Below, piece after piece: positions 8,267 to 17,289 of a stretch of 64,000 bases of DNA; within the stretch, counting starts at the first letter, position 1, and each line of letters starts with the position of its first letter. Location: assembly GCA_964391195.1 (NCBI GenBank), contig CAYMLG010000002.1, forward strand, positions 1 to 64,000, written 5' to 3'. The translations under genes were made by a program, and so were the position numbers. The stretch is from JAAYXE01 sp964391195. Its GTDB lineage: Bacteria > Chloroflexota > Anaerolineae > Anaerolineales > UBA4823. The notes under the pieces were generated by a model that saw nothing but the letters and a program-made list of their open reading frames with translations, was not told the origin of the DNA and did not search any database.

Positions 8267-9232
8267 CTACCCACCTTCGGCGGCCAGGCCGCGCGTCTGT
8301 TCCGCCTGCTTCCAGCCGCGGTCGAATGTCTCGCTCAGGTAGCGGCTGGACACCGCCTTCCAAAAACGGCCGGCGGGCAGGTAGCGGACGGACAGCAGCA
8401 AGCCGGCCATACCGTGCATCGCCCGGCTGGCCGCAGTGAGCACCCGGCGATGGCGCAGGTTCCAGAGCACCGAGGTCAGGTACAGGCGCACGATCCGGCC
8501 GCGCCAGAAGGCGGTGCCCGCCGAGCCGATCAGGCGGTTCAGCGCATCCGGCTCGGCCAGAATCTTCTCTCGCGCCTCACGGTTGTACTCCAGCGCCTGC
8601 CCGTAATTGGTGGAGCTGCCCTCGACCCCCATCTCGATGCAGGCGATCACCGCTTCGGTCCCCTGTAAATCGCCGTGCAGCAGAATCCGCCGCGCCAGAT
8701 CGACGTCTTCGCCCCCAACCACCTGGGGCGAGAATCCCCCGACGGCAAAAAACGTCTCCGAGGCGATCAGCGAGGATTGGAGGGGGATCCATTCCCCCGC
8801 CATGACCTGGGTGAAACAGTTCCCCTGCATTTGGTGATGGAGCTGGATCAAAGGAGTGCCGTCCCGGTCGACGAGCTGAGAAGCGCCGTACAGCCAGGGC
8901 GCCCGGCTGTCCTTCGCCAGGTTCCAGAGGCTCTGGTACGCGCCCGGCAGGAGCCAATCATCGTCATCCAGGAAGTGCAGGTAACGCCCCCGGGCCACGG
9001 CCGCGCCGGTGTTGCGGGCGAAGACGCGCTCTCTGCGTTGGGTGTCGATCACCCGCACGCGCCGGTCTTCCTGCCAGGAGGCGGGCGGCAGCCGTTCCCC
9101 GGAATCGTTCACCACGATGACCTCGAAAGCCGCGGCGCTGAAATCCTGCGCCAGGGCGCTCTCCACCGCCCGGCTTACCGCAGCCCGGCCGATGGTCGGG
9201 ATGATCGTGGACACAAACAGCGGATCATTCAT
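8267..9232 (-). CDS. Glycosyltransferase family 2 (GT-A)
   Basis: Inverting GT-A glycosyltransferase of about 321 aa. From MNDPLF it shows the nucleotide-binding strand VSTIIPTIGR (7-16), VIVVNDSGE (38-46) and the metal-binding acidic run HFLDDDDW (86-93, the DxD equivalent). A later GGEDVDLARRIL fits the catalytic-base region. ATG 9232 is chosen over an upstream in-frame start because GAGGCAGCG precedes it and the extra 30 residues are Arg/Cys-rich and unlike the family. The start overlaps the end of the CgeB-like gene by 8 bases. Adds one sugar; which one is unknown. Confidence 0.87.
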   Translation of the reverse strand: MNDPLFVSTIIPTIGRAAVSRAVESALAQDFSAAAFEVIVVNDSGERLPPASWQEDRRVRVIDTQRRERVFARNTGAAVARGRYLHFLDDDDWLLPGAYQSLWNLAKDSRAPWLYGASQLVDRDGTPLIQLHHQMQGNCFTQVMAGEWIPLQSSLIASETFFAVGGFSPQVVGGEDVDLARRILLHGDLQGTEAVIACIEMGVEGSSTNYGQALEYNREAREKILAEPDALNRLIGSAGTAFWRGRIVRLYLTSVLWNLRHRRVLTAASRAMHGMAGLLLSVRYLPAGRFWKAVSSRYLSETFDRGWKQAEQTRGLAAEGG

Positions 9233-10388
9233 CGCTGCCTCGTGAGATCGCCGGGCGCAGCCCGGACAACGGCGGCTTATGAGAGCCGGACCGCACCGGC
9301 ATCGCCGGAATCGACCAGGCAATCGGAGCGCCCAGATCGGGGCGAGCCCGGGTCACTGCGGAGATAATGGTCTCGATGCTGCGGCGCATGGTGAGGGTTT
9401 CGGTCAGCAGCCGGCTGGCGTTGCCGGCCAGGCGCTCCCGCTCCACATCGTGTTCCAGGTAATACAAAATCGTCTGCGCCAGCCGGTCCAGCGGGGCAGC
9501 CGCGTAATGGACTCCGGGCTGGTACTGCGGCACGTGGGGCAGCATCGGTTCCGAGACCACCATCGAGCCGTTCGGCGCAGCCATGCAGATGCGGAGAGAA
9601 TTCTCATCGTACCAGGTACGCAGCAGGTTCAGGGTGATCTTGGCGCGGTTCAATATCTCGGTCCGCTCCTCATCGAACACGAACGGGTGCTCTTCCCCAT
9701 CCACCATATAAATGTCTACCCCGTGCCGGTTCAGCTCGGCCCGCAGCCTGTCCAAAGTTTCACTCCGGCGGCGCGTCGCCCGTTTCCCCATCCACAGCAC
9801 ATCGATATCCCGTTCCAGCCCCAGGTCCTCGTACCACAGATGAGAAGAACCGAAGGGCGCCACCAACGCCGGGATACCGCTCCGGCGATAGATCCCCGCG
9901 TAGAGAGCGGAGATATCGGCGAACACGTCGATCCATCCTCGGCGCTGGGCGTACAGATAGTCCCCTACATAGCGGAAGCGGATCATCCTCGACTCCAGCC
10001 GGGAGAGCAGAGCCCGCTGCGCGATCTGCCCCAGGCGATGAGTGGACCATTCCAGCCGGCCCAGCCAGGATCGGAACTGGCCGGCAAACTTTACCAGCGG
10101 CCAGGGCAGCCGCAGATCCGGCAGCCCTTCGGTGTTCCAATAAACGAAAACCGGGCGTTCCTCCCGCTTCTGGCCGGCAAAGCTCTGCGGAATACGCAAG
10201 AACTTGCCGAAAGGGCCGAACAGAAAGAAGACATCCGCCTCCCGCGGGACCGGCCCATCCAGATGGAAATAGAACGGCCGGTGGCCTAAGTTCTCGAGCT
10301 CGACATAAATTGCTTCGGCGATCCCATTGCCATCCCAGGTGATCGGGATCGCCACACGATATGAATAACGATAGGTGTCCACATTCAT
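9225..10388 (-). CDS. CgeB/YkvP-like glycosyltransferase (GT-B)
   Basis: A 387-aa protein that resembles the CgeB/YkvP glycosyltransferase group, better preserved in its C-terminal half. There, ERDIDVLWMGKRATRR (192-207) opens the second Rossmann domain, AKITLNLLRTWYDENSLRI (249-267) follows, and MAAPNGSMVVSEP (269-281) occupies the nucleotide-sugar site, ending in a typical short C-terminal helix after LERDVERERLAGNA-like text. The N-terminal half is divergent. It is overlapped by the downstream GT2 gene, so the two are probably coupled. Predicted to be a cytoplasmic glycosyltransferase; substrate unknown. Confidence 0.72.
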   Translation of the reverse strand: MNVDTYRYSYRVAIPITWDGNGIAEAIYVELENLGHRPFYFHLDGPVPREADVFFLFGPFGKFLRIPQSFAGQKREERPVFVYWNTEGLPDLRLPWPLVKFAGQFRSWLGRLEWSTHRLGQIAQRALLSRLESRMIRFRYVGDYLYAQRRGWIDVFADISALYAGIYRRSGIPALVAPFGSSHLWYEDLGLERDIDVLWMGKRATRRRSETLDRLRAELNRHGVDIYMVDGEEHPFVFDEERTEILNRAKITLNLLRTWYDENSLRICMAAPNGSMVVSEPMLPHVPQYQPGVHYAAAPLDRLAQTILYYLEHDVERERLAGNASRLLTETLTMRRSIETIISAVTRARPDLGAPIAWSIPAMPVRSGSHKPPLSGLRPAISRGSDE

Positions 10389-10422
10389 ACGATTGGGTCC
10401 CCCCCATCAATTCTTTCACCGG

Positions 10423-11064
10423 TCAAGCGCCCTCCGCTCGTTCATCCTTTTGCTCCAGAATCTTTGGTTTCTCTCCCTGAAAACCGGTCACGGAGTTCGA
10501 AAGCCGCAGCCGAGGCGGCTTGAACACATAGGATCCCAGCAGCACCAGGGCTGCAAACCCCAACTCCGTAGCCAGGGTGATCAAGTGCCGGAGGCTGAGC
10601 CAGCCGTCGGACCAGCGCACACCGTAGAAAAGCTTGAGCGAGGCTTCGAAGCGCTCGGCGCTGAAGGGCCACAAGAGCATGACCCCCCGGGTTTCGAATG
10701 TGAAGAAATCCATCAACACGTGCGTCTCGTAGGCGAACAGCGCAGCCCCAAACCAGCGCCAGAAGCCCCCCCAACCAGCCAGCCGCGCCAGCCCCCCGGC
10801 GGCGAAGGCGGCCGCCAGGCCGGCAAACAGGCTGTGGGTCGCCTGGTTGTGAAACCCGTGCATATCGCCCAACAGCAAGCCCGGAACCGCATCGAAATCC
10901 GGCAGCACCGAGAACAGGATAGCCCCGACCAGCAGCAGCGGGAACGGGCCAAGGCGCGGCTCTTGGGGCCGCGCCTGTCCTGCGCCGGCGGAGGGCCCCT
11001 GCCCCTGACCGGATAGGCGGTAAATCACATACCCCATTGCCGAGTGAGCGAGCGGGGATGGCAT
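10423..11064 (-). CDS. YdjM-type membrane-bound metal-dependent hydrolase
   Basis: Integral membrane protein of 213 aa with the His/Asp pattern of the YdjM family (PF04307): H6 in the N-terminal PSPLAHSAMGY, D56 and D58 in LPDFDAVPG, HNQATHS (72-78), and HVLMDFFT (115-122) within hydrophobic helices. These residues would bind metal at the membrane. Members are poorly characterised, so the reaction is unknown; a lipid-linked or phosphoester substrate is only a guess. Its Shine-Dalgarno (GGAGGGG) lies inside the last codons of the upstream glycosidase-like gene, 3 bp away, so the two are expressed together. Confidence 0.75.
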   Translation of the reverse strand: MPSPLAHSAMGYVIYRLSGQGQGPSAGAGQARPQEPRLGPFPLLLVGAILFSVLPDFDAVPGLLLGDMHGFHNQATHSLFAGLAAAFAAGGLARLAGWGGFWRWFGAALFAYETHVLMDFFTFETRGVMLLWPFSAERFEASLKLFYGVRWSDGWLSLRHLITLATELGFAALVLLGSYVFKPPRLRLSNSVTGFQGEKPKILEQKDERAEGA

Positions 11065-11067
11065 GCC

Positions 11068-12528
11068 CTACCCCTCCTCCGGGCTGTTCCGGCCGGCTTC
11101 TATGTAAAGCACCCAATCCTCCCGGTCGGGAGCGGTGAACTGGCTGGATCCCTCTGCCGCATGGCTGGAGCCATCGCGCGGGTTGAACCAGACGGCCCGG
11201 AACGCCGGGGGCAGATCGGACACCTGCACCGGGCCGCCCTGCTCCAGATAGATGATATAGGCTTCTCCCGGGAGACCCAGGCAATAGGCGGCGGAGACCA
11301 GGTCCTCACACGGCTGCATCCCCGCCAGGTCCACCTGGTAATCTTCCAGGAACTTGCGCGTCAGGCCAATATACTTCATCCCCAGTCGGGCGTCCTCAGA
11401 CGTCAACACATCCTCCCTATACATGCCGCCATGAAAATAGTTAATATACCCACCGGCGGTCAGCGTGATCCAGGCCTTCTTGCGCCGTCCTGCCGGGTCA
11501 ACGCTCCCCCCTCCGTCGTTATCGGCGATCAGGGGCCTGTGCAGCGAGTAATTGGCAGCGATTTCCCGGTAAACCGTCTCCGGTTCATTTCCCTTTCCCC
11601 CGGCCTGGTCGTGATTGGGGAGATCACGAGGCATGACCAGGTGGCGGGCGAACCCCTGCGCGGCTTCGTACTCGGTCAGGTAATCCGCCAATTGCAGCTC
11701 CCAGTCCTCGTTGTAATAGTTCTCGTTGCTGATCTCATAGACAATATTTGGCAGATCGCCAAGCTGGTCGACGACTTCCCGGATAAGCGCCTTCTGGTGC
11801 AAGAAAACCGGGTGGTTTGGGTTGTGCCAGTCGCGGCGCGAGGCGGCATTGATCCCGTTGATATTGTTGGCCCCGTTGTAAAAATCGTAAATCATCCCCC
11901 ATTCGAGCTCATCTTCGTTCGTCCATACCACCGGGCGTTTATTGTGCCAACTGTCGAAGATGACGAGCTGTACGATGATGCCTTTCGAACCGGCATACTC
12001 GATCACCTTCCGCCAGTAATCGAAGTAATCCTGGTTAAAAAAAGTCAGATCGAGCTTGGGCCTGCCGTCCGCTGCCAGCCCCGGGCCCGTCCGCTGGTAA
12101 ACCACCATGGCCTCACCGTAGGGCTGGCCCATATTGAACACGTTGCGGAAGTAGTTGATCCGGTTCTCGGCCAGCAGGTCGATGAACGTGCGGTAATAGC
12201 TTTCGTAATCGGTCTGGTCGGCCGTCAGAGCGGCGATATTCGGATAATAGCCCGCCAGGTACCAGGGTTCTCCGTTCAAGGTGAAGCGGCGGGGATCGCG
12301 CGGATCGATATGCAGCACCCCCAAATTTTCGGGCGGGATTTCACCGGACGGCGCCGGCAGCCCGGACGTATCCGGGGGGACCGGCCGCCGCGCCTCCACG
12401 GGTTCGCCCTGCAAGGCCCGCAGCGAAGCGCAGGCTGCCAGGGCAAACGCCCCCAGCGCAGCCCATACGCCCCGCCTGGAGAACCCCCGATAACCGCTCG
12501 CCCGCTTCTGTCTCACCGTCTCATCCAA
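11068..12528 (-). CDS. Glycoside-hydrolase-like lipoprotein (clan GH-A, DUF4038-like)
   Basis: Exported protein of 486 aa. The N-terminus has SRRG followed by a hydrophobic stretch and a lipobox LAAC (30-33), suggesting a lipoprotein, possibly Tat-routed. The body looks like a GH-A TIM barrel: FTLNGEPWYLAGYYPN (82-97) at the first strand and the acid/base motif VYEISNENYY with E269. The last 60 residues (AVWFNPRDGSS, then DREDWVLYIEAG) resemble the putative collagen-binding domain that follows DUF4038/GH140-type catalytic domains. It may trim or edit the polymer outside the cell. Family placement is by motif only, and the nucleophile is not pinned down. Confidence 0.68.
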   Translation of the reverse strand: MDETVRQKRASGYRGFSRRGVWAALGAFALAACASLRALQGEPVEARRPVPPDTSGLPAPSGEIPPENLGVLHIDPRDPRRFTLNGEPWYLAGYYPNIAALTADQTDYESYYRTFIDLLAENRINYFRNVFNMGQPYGEAMVVYQRTGPGLAADGRPKLDLTFFNQDYFDYWRKVIEYAGSKGIIVQLVIFDSWHNKRPVVWTNEDELEWGMIYDFYNGANNINGINAASRRDWHNPNHPVFLHQKALIREVVDQLGDLPNIVYEISNENYYNEDWELQLADYLTEYEAAQGFARHLVMPRDLPNHDQAGGKGNEPETVYREIAANYSLHRPLIADNDGGGSVDPAGRRKKAWITLTAGGYINYFHGGMYREDVLTSEDARLGMKYIGLTRKFLEDYQVDLAGMQPCEDLVSAAYCLGLPGEAYIIYLEQGGPVQVSDLPPAFRAVWFNPRDGSSHAAEGSSQFTAPDREDWVLYIEAGRNSPEEG

Positions 12529-12537
12529 TCTCTGCCC

Positions 12538-13638
12538 TCAGCAAAATGGGCGGATCAGGGCCCAATAGATGCTGAAGCCGATCTCGCTGAGCGTTTTCAG
12601 CACCCGCAGCCGGCTGCCTCTCATCATCAGAGCGGAGGGCAGGTACATCTCTCCGCTCCGCAGCCACTCCCGGTCCCGGCGGACTTTGAGCTTTTGGAAC
12701 GCCCGGCGTTTGCGAAGCAGGTCCGGCAGGCTGAGGAACGCCGCCAGGTTGCCCCGCAGATACTCCTTCCCGGCCCCTCTCAGGAAGAGCAGCGCTGCCT
12801 GGGACAGCTCATAGACCGCGAAGGCCGGCGCAGCCAAAACCATCGTCCGCAGGCTGTACAGCTTCAGAATGTAATACCAGCGGTTGCGCACCTGATAGAA
12901 CACCCTCGATGTGCCCCGCGGCCGGCTGCGATGATAGACCATCGCCCCCGGAACGTTCAGCACCAGGTAGCCGGCCAGGGTCAGCCGGGCGGTGAAGTCG
13001 CCGTCCTCCATATTGAAGAAAAAATCCTCGTCGAAAGCCCCCACCTGCAGCGCTGCCTGGCGGTCGAGCAGCATGGCGCCGCCCCCGCACCCGGAGAAAA
13101 CCTCGTACACCGGCCGGCGCTCCCCGGGCTCGGGCTTGCGGCGCGGCACCAGCGCACACAAGAAGTGATTCCAGCCGCCGTTGTAATGGTAGACTTCCGG
13201 ATCACCCGGGTCGATCAGTTCCGGGTGGCAAACGGCCGCCTTCGGCACCAACTGCATCACATACATCAGGCAGCGCAAGGCGTTCTCCTCCATAACGATG
13301 TCGTTATCGAGGATCAGCACATGATCGGTTTCCGCCCGCCGTAGGATCTCATTCCTCGCCGCTGCGGCTCCTCGGTTCTTCCCCAGGGAAATGCAGCGGA
13401 ACTCCGGATGGTGGTCCTCTACCCATTCCCGGCTGCCATCGGTCGAGCCATCATCGACCACCATCACCTCATAGTCAGGGTAATCCAGTTTATACAGGGC
13501 CTGCAGCGTAGCCGGCAGCGTTTCCGCGCCATTGTAGTTGATCACCCCAATCGTCACCGGCGGTTGCGGGTTGGCGCACAAGGTCATCTCCATTTTGCCG
13601 GGCCCAGGCACCCGGGACAGGCTGACGCTGCCCTCCAC
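12538..13638 (-). CDS. Glycosyltransferase family 2, rhamnosyltransferase-like
   Basis: GT-A enzyme of 366 aa resembling WbbL-type rhamnosyltransferases. VTIGVINYNGAETLPATL (28-45), VDDGSTDGS (61-69), the metal-binding ILDNDIVMEENAL (109-121), then GGGAMLLDRQA and FFNMEDGDFTARL, the usual base region. A hydrophobic C-terminal stretch (YELSQAALLFLRG) suggests membrane association. It starts with GTG at 13638, with AAGGGGGA about 6 bases upstream. The rhamnose assignment rests on subgroup resemblance only. Confidence 0.86.
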   Translation of the reverse strand: MEGSVSLSRVPGPGKMEMTLCANPQPPVTIGVINYNGAETLPATLQALYKLDYPDYEVMVVDDGSTDGSREWVEDHHPEFRCISLGKNRGAAAARNEILRRAETDHVLILDNDIVMEENALRCLMYVMQLVPKAAVCHPELIDPGDPEVYHYNGGWNHFLCALVPRRKPEPGERRPVYEVFSGCGGGAMLLDRQAALQVGAFDEDFFFNMEDGDFTARLTLAGYLVLNVPGAMVYHRSRPRGTSRVFYQVRNRWYYILKLYSLRTMVLAAPAFAVYELSQAALLFLRGAGKEYLRGNLAAFLSLPDLLRKRRAFQKLKVRRDREWLRSGEMYLPSALMMRGSRLRVLKTLSEIGFSIYWALIRPFC

Positions 13639-13649
13639 AACGGTCCCCC

Positions 13650-14810
13650 TTAATAGATGTCCACCGTCTTCACCCGGCGCATCAGTTTAAGCATAAAGAT
13701 ATCCAACAGCGTCCGGCGGCCTTTACCGGGCAGGCGGAACAGATAATCGTCTTTCAACCGCGTAATCTCGAAGGGCGAATCCCCGCAGCGGTTGCTGGAT
13801 TTTCCCGGCAGGCTGAGCCAGAAATTGCTCTCATATCCCACCTCCCGGCTGAGCTCAGTCGCGATCTGGCTGCCGGTCCCCCAGGGATAGCAGAGATGCT
13901 TCACCCGTTTCCCAAGCTGCTCCTCCAGCGCGTACCGCGAGCGGTGCAGTTCGATGAGGATTTGCTGGTTCTGATCGCCAGGTGTTTCATAAGTATCCCG
14001 GCGCCAGTACGTCTTCTGGGCTTCACGAAAAACCCGCCTGAGTTCCGCCCGCCAGTCCGGCTTTTGGAAAAACCGCGCTCCACCCCGGGCCGCAACCCAG
14101 GACACGCACTCCCACCGCACCTGGGGATCGTCCAGATAGCGCTTCCGCCCACTCAACCGCGGCGCCGAACGGTACAACGGCGTGCCCCAGGGCAGATTGT
14201 TGGTGTACTCACCGTTGATCTCCGTCCAGGGCACATCCATCATCAGCCCGTTGAGCGCTGAACCCGGATGGTAGAAATCTTCCAATTCAGGGGATATGAA
14301 AACCCGCGCGTGGTAGTGAGAGTGGGATTGAATGTCGATCACTCCGCTCTGGTCCATCTCTCGCAGTTGTTCCCAGGCCAGCCAGCCCTTGCCGGGCCGC
14401 AGATCGGGTGTCTCCCGCATGAAATGCGGGATCACAAAAGCGACCGCATGATAACCATAGCGCTTCAACAGGGGATAAGCCACCTCATACAGGCTCTTTT
14501 CCCCATCATCGAAAGTGAGCAGCACGGCCGGATCTTTCAGGGTAAATTCCCCCTTCAGGTAGTCGAGGAACTCGCCCATGGTCAGCGTCCGGTAACCGTT
14601 GTCCTTCAAAAAATCCAATTGAGCTTGAAAACTACCCCGTTCCACGGTGTGGAACATAAAAACAGGAACCTCGCGCAGCAGACGAGGTTTGAATGCTGCC
14701 GTGACAAAGGGCGGGTAACTGCCGTTCATGATGCGCCGGATCTCCACCGGCACTTCCTCGGCTGCCCGTCTCATCTTCGTTGAAAAACCGGCATGATTGT
14801 TCACAGCCAC
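13650..14810 (-). CDS. Polysaccharide deacetylase (NodB/CE4 family)
   Basis: Predicted metal-dependent deacetylase of 386 aa removing N- or O-acetyl groups from the glycan. VPVFMFHTVERG (48-59) is the first strand. LLTFDDGEKS holds the catalytic base D101 and metal ligand D102, and QSHSHYH (161-167) supplies the His ligands. A late CYPWGTGSQIATEL segment matches the family's CE4 motif 4/5 area. No signal peptide is evident, so it may act in the cytoplasm or be exported another way. GTG start at 14810; the start overlaps the flippase stop by 10 bases. Confidence 0.85.
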   Translation of the reverse strand: MAVNNHAGFSTKMRRAAEEVPVEIRRIMNGSYPPFVTAAFKPRLLREVPVFMFHTVERGSFQAQLDFLKDNGYRTLTMGEFLDYLKGEFTLKDPAVLLTFDDGEKSLYEVAYPLLKRYGYHAVAFVIPHFMRETPDLRPGKGWLAWEQLREMDQSGVIDIQSHSHYHARVFISPELEDFYHPGSALNGLMMDVPWTEINGEYTNNLPWGTPLYRSAPRLSGRKRYLDDPQVRWECVSWVAARGGARFFQKPDWRAELRRVFREAQKTYWRRDTYETPGDQNQQILIELHRSRYALEEQLGKRVKHLCYPWGTGSQIATELSREVGYESNFWLSLPGKSSNRCGDSPFEITRLKDDYLFRLPGKGRRTLLDIFMLKLMRRVKTVDIY

Positions 14811-16138
14811 CCCCGCATCAGATCTCGAAGCAGTTTTTTCTCTTCCACGGTGATCAATTGGAAGCGGATAGGGATCGGATACTCACGGCGCATGAACCAG
14901 AACAGCCCCGCCGCCAACATAGAGAACACCACCACATTCGCCATCGCCATCCCATAGGCCCCCCACAGCCAGGCTCCGGCGACGTATGCCGCCAGCCCGG
15001 CAGCCAGGGAGGGGAGAAATACCGTCAGGAAGAGCCGGCGCATCGAGGCAAACGTGTTGCTGATGGCGATCAACGGGTGGGCCAGGCTGAAGATCGTGAC
15101 CGCGGTGGACAGGACCAGCGAGTACCCATAGATCGCATCGACATCAACAGCACCAAACAGGGCCCGGATCAGCAGCCTGCCAAACAGGAAGAAGAAGGCC
15201 AGTTGCCCCACGCTCAGCAGGATGTTCGCTTTTGTAAATGTATAGATGGCGTTGAGACGCTCCCGGTCTGTCTGGTAGTTCGACAGCACCACCTGCAAGC
15301 TGCGCACCAACTGCCGTGGCAGCAGCAGCAGCAGGCTGGCGACTTTAATCGCAATCGAGTAGTTCCCAATCGCAGCCAGGGTGGCAAAGAACGTCAGGAT
15401 AGCCGGGTCGATATTCAACAGCGTATCGGCGACCATGCGGTTGAAGTGATCCCAAATCCCATATGAACCCAGAGCGTGTTTGAGCACCCCGATGATCCGC
15501 CGGGAGAACACCGGGCGGAAGGCGAACTTCACTGTAAAGACCGTGCCCCAGATCAGTATAGTACCGGCCGAGACGACGATCAGCAGCCATGAAAAGGTAT
15601 CTAGCGTGGGCGAGAACAGCAGAATCCCGTAAGAGGCCAGCCGGGCGATCAGCACCGCAACGCTGATCTTCGTGGCGAACACCTGCTCCAGTTTGGTGAA
15701 GAACACCAGTTTGATCCAATCCTGGAACATGAGGGCGATGAATTCAACGGTTAGGGCCAGATACAGGAAAGCGAGCCCGGGCAGGGCCAGCCCGCTCAGC
15801 ACGAGCGCGTTCAATACCCCGGCAACCAGGAGCATCACCACCGCCTGGAGGAGCATGAACACCATGTAGGCGGTGAAATGCAGGTTGCGCTCGCCGGCAT
15901 CATCGGCTATCTGGGGATAATCGCGCAGCAGCACGCGCACCAACCCGTTGTCCAGGTAACCGATCAGGATCATATAGCCGGAGGCGATGCCGACAGCGGC
16001 GATATCGGTGGAGGTCAGCAGGCGAACCAGCAGAATAAAACCTACCGTCGTGCCGATCTTGTACGAGATCTGGTCGAAGATCGCAAAGGTGGTGTTGCTG
16101 AATATTTTCTTACTGAAGCTCGTGGACTGCGGCTCCAT
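14801..16138 (-). CDS. Wzx-type polysaccharide flippase (MOP superfamily)
   Basis: Integral membrane protein of 445 aa with about 12 to 14 hydrophobic helices and the typical opening of polysaccharide flippases: a short polar N-terminus, then NTTFAIFDQISYKIGTTVGFILL. It would flip undecaprenyl-linked repeat units to the outer face for polymerisation. Length and helix spacing match Wzx/RfbX proteins. It sits between GT4 and deacetylase genes in the same operon. It coexists with a Wzm/Wzt exporter at 44-46 kb, so the locus encodes two export routes. Confidence 0.85.
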   Translation of the reverse strand: MEPQSTSFSKKIFSNTTFAIFDQISYKIGTTVGFILLVRLLTSTDIAAVGIASGYMILIGYLDNGLVRVLLRDYPQIADDAGERNLHFTAYMVFMLLQAVVMLLVAGVLNALVLSGLALPGLAFLYLALTVEFIALMFQDWIKLVFFTKLEQVFATKISVAVLIARLASYGILLFSPTLDTFSWLLIVVSAGTILIWGTVFTVKFAFRPVFSRRIIGVLKHALGSYGIWDHFNRMVADTLLNIDPAILTFFATLAAIGNYSIAIKVASLLLLLPRQLVRSLQVVLSNYQTDRERLNAIYTFTKANILLSVGQLAFFFLFGRLLIRALFGAVDVDAIYGYSLVLSTAVTIFSLAHPLIAISNTFASMRRLFLTVFLPSLAAGLAAYVAGAWLWGAYGMAMANVVVFSMLAAGLFWFMRREYPIPIRFQLITVEEKKLLRDLMRGWL

Positions 16139-16145
16139 TACAAAA

Positions 16146-17255
16146 TCACAGTTCCTTCTCGATCCTTGCGCTGAGCTCTGCCAGTTGACGGCGACTCCCG
16201 TACCCGCGGCTGATCTTTTCCCAATTCGCCTGCGTCTTATTCACCGGGTTGTCCAGCACACTGTTGATGCAGCCGGCGAACTCGTCGATCTCAATCACCT
16301 GCAGGTTTTCCAACCCATGCGGGTCGATCCCTTCGATGCCCTTCGGCGTGGTCACCACGTACTTGCCACAAGCCAGGCCCTCGATCGTCTTGATCTTGAT
16401 CCCCCCTCCGTTGGCGATCGGCACAATCACCACGGTCGCCCGCCGGTATTCCTCCATCAGATCGTCCACAAACCCGGCCGTCTGTAAATTCGGATGGCGG
16501 ATATCGGCGGGAAAACTCTTCCCCACGCAGCGGAAGATCGCATCGGGGTGCTTTTCCAACACCCCCGGCATGATCCGCTCTCGCAGCAGGTAAGCCCCCT
16601 CCCGGTTGCCCGGATTGCGGTAATTACCAACCATCAAGATTACCGGGGGCTGCGCCAGGTCCTCCTCGTAGAATGGGTTGAACTTTTCCTCGTCGAAAGC
16701 GCAGGGCAAAGTCAGCAATTTCTCTTCGGGGATCCAGCCGCGGAAGGTCTGTGCGTCCTTTTCTGAGATGGCCACTGTGAACAGCGCATTGGCGCAGGCG
16801 GTCCGCTCCACAAAGTACATATAGGGGGCCAGGGGGTAGCGCAGTTTCGACTGCCGGCCGAAATCGAGGTACCGCCGGTATTCAACGTTGTGCGAGTTGT
16901 ACACGTATGGAACGCCGAACTTGCGCTGCAGCAGGTAGGCATACCACCCGGCCTTCTCGAAGTCGGCAAAGATGAAGTCGACCGGCTGAGTTTCGAGCAC
17001 TTGCCGGGCTGCTGCGTACAGTTTAGGGCTGTAGAGGAAATACCCCAGCGCCGAATACTCGACCTCGGCACAGCTCGCCAGGCTGCTGCGCAGCGCCTCA
17101 TTCCGCCCGTCGAGGTGGGGTTCCAGCAGGTGCGCCAGATGCGTATGGTAATGCTCGCTGAAGTATTTCAAGAACAGTTTTCCCCGAGTCGTGGTACCCG
17201 TAGCCGAAACAGTCGGATCGAAGGTAGCCAGGTAAAGCACGTGACGTTTTTTCAA
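16146..17255 (-). CDS. Glycosyltransferase family 4 (GT-B)
   Basis: About 369 aa. N-terminal HVLYLATFDPTVSATGTTTR, a conserved YVYNSHNVEYRR, and C-terminal IANGGGIKIKTIEGLACGKY (nucleotide-sugar site) identify a GT4 enzyme. Start choice: TTG 17261 abuts the GAGAGAGG ribosome site with no spacer, whereas TTG 17255 lies six bases from it, so 17255 is preferred. It is seven bases from the flippase start and so co-expressed. Sugar unknown. Confidence 0.86.
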   Translation of the reverse strand: MKKRHVLYLATFDPTVSATGTTTRGKLFLKYFSEHYHTHLAHLLEPHLDGRNEALRSSLASCAEVEYSALGYFLYSPKLYAAARQVLETQPVDFIFADFEKAGWYAYLLQRKFGVPYVYNSHNVEYRRYLDFGRQSKLRYPLAPYMYFVERTACANALFTVAISEKDAQTFRGWIPEEKLLTLPCAFDEEKFNPFYEEDLAQPPVILMVGNYRNPGNREGAYLLRERIMPGVLEKHPDAIFRCVGKSFPADIRHPNLQTAGFVDDLMEEYRRATVVIVPIANGGGIKIKTIEGLACGKYVVTTPKGIEGIDPHGLENLQVIEIDEFAGCINSVLDNPVNKTQANWEKISRGYGSRRQLAELSARIEKEL

Positions 17256-17289
17256 TATCAACCTCTCTCGCCATCCCCCTATCTGAGGT

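Noticed and set aside
10442..11284. Minus-strand frame of 280 codons overlapping the YdjM-type gene
   Set aside because: The YdjM frame has conserved His/Asp motifs and a ribosome site; this frame is Gly/Arg/Pro-rich without motifs.
11044..13344. Long plus-strand open frame of 766 codons
   Set aside because: It lies opposite the glycosidase-like and GT2 genes. Such shadows are common in GC-rich DNA; its protein is Arg/His/Gln-rich with no recognisable domain.
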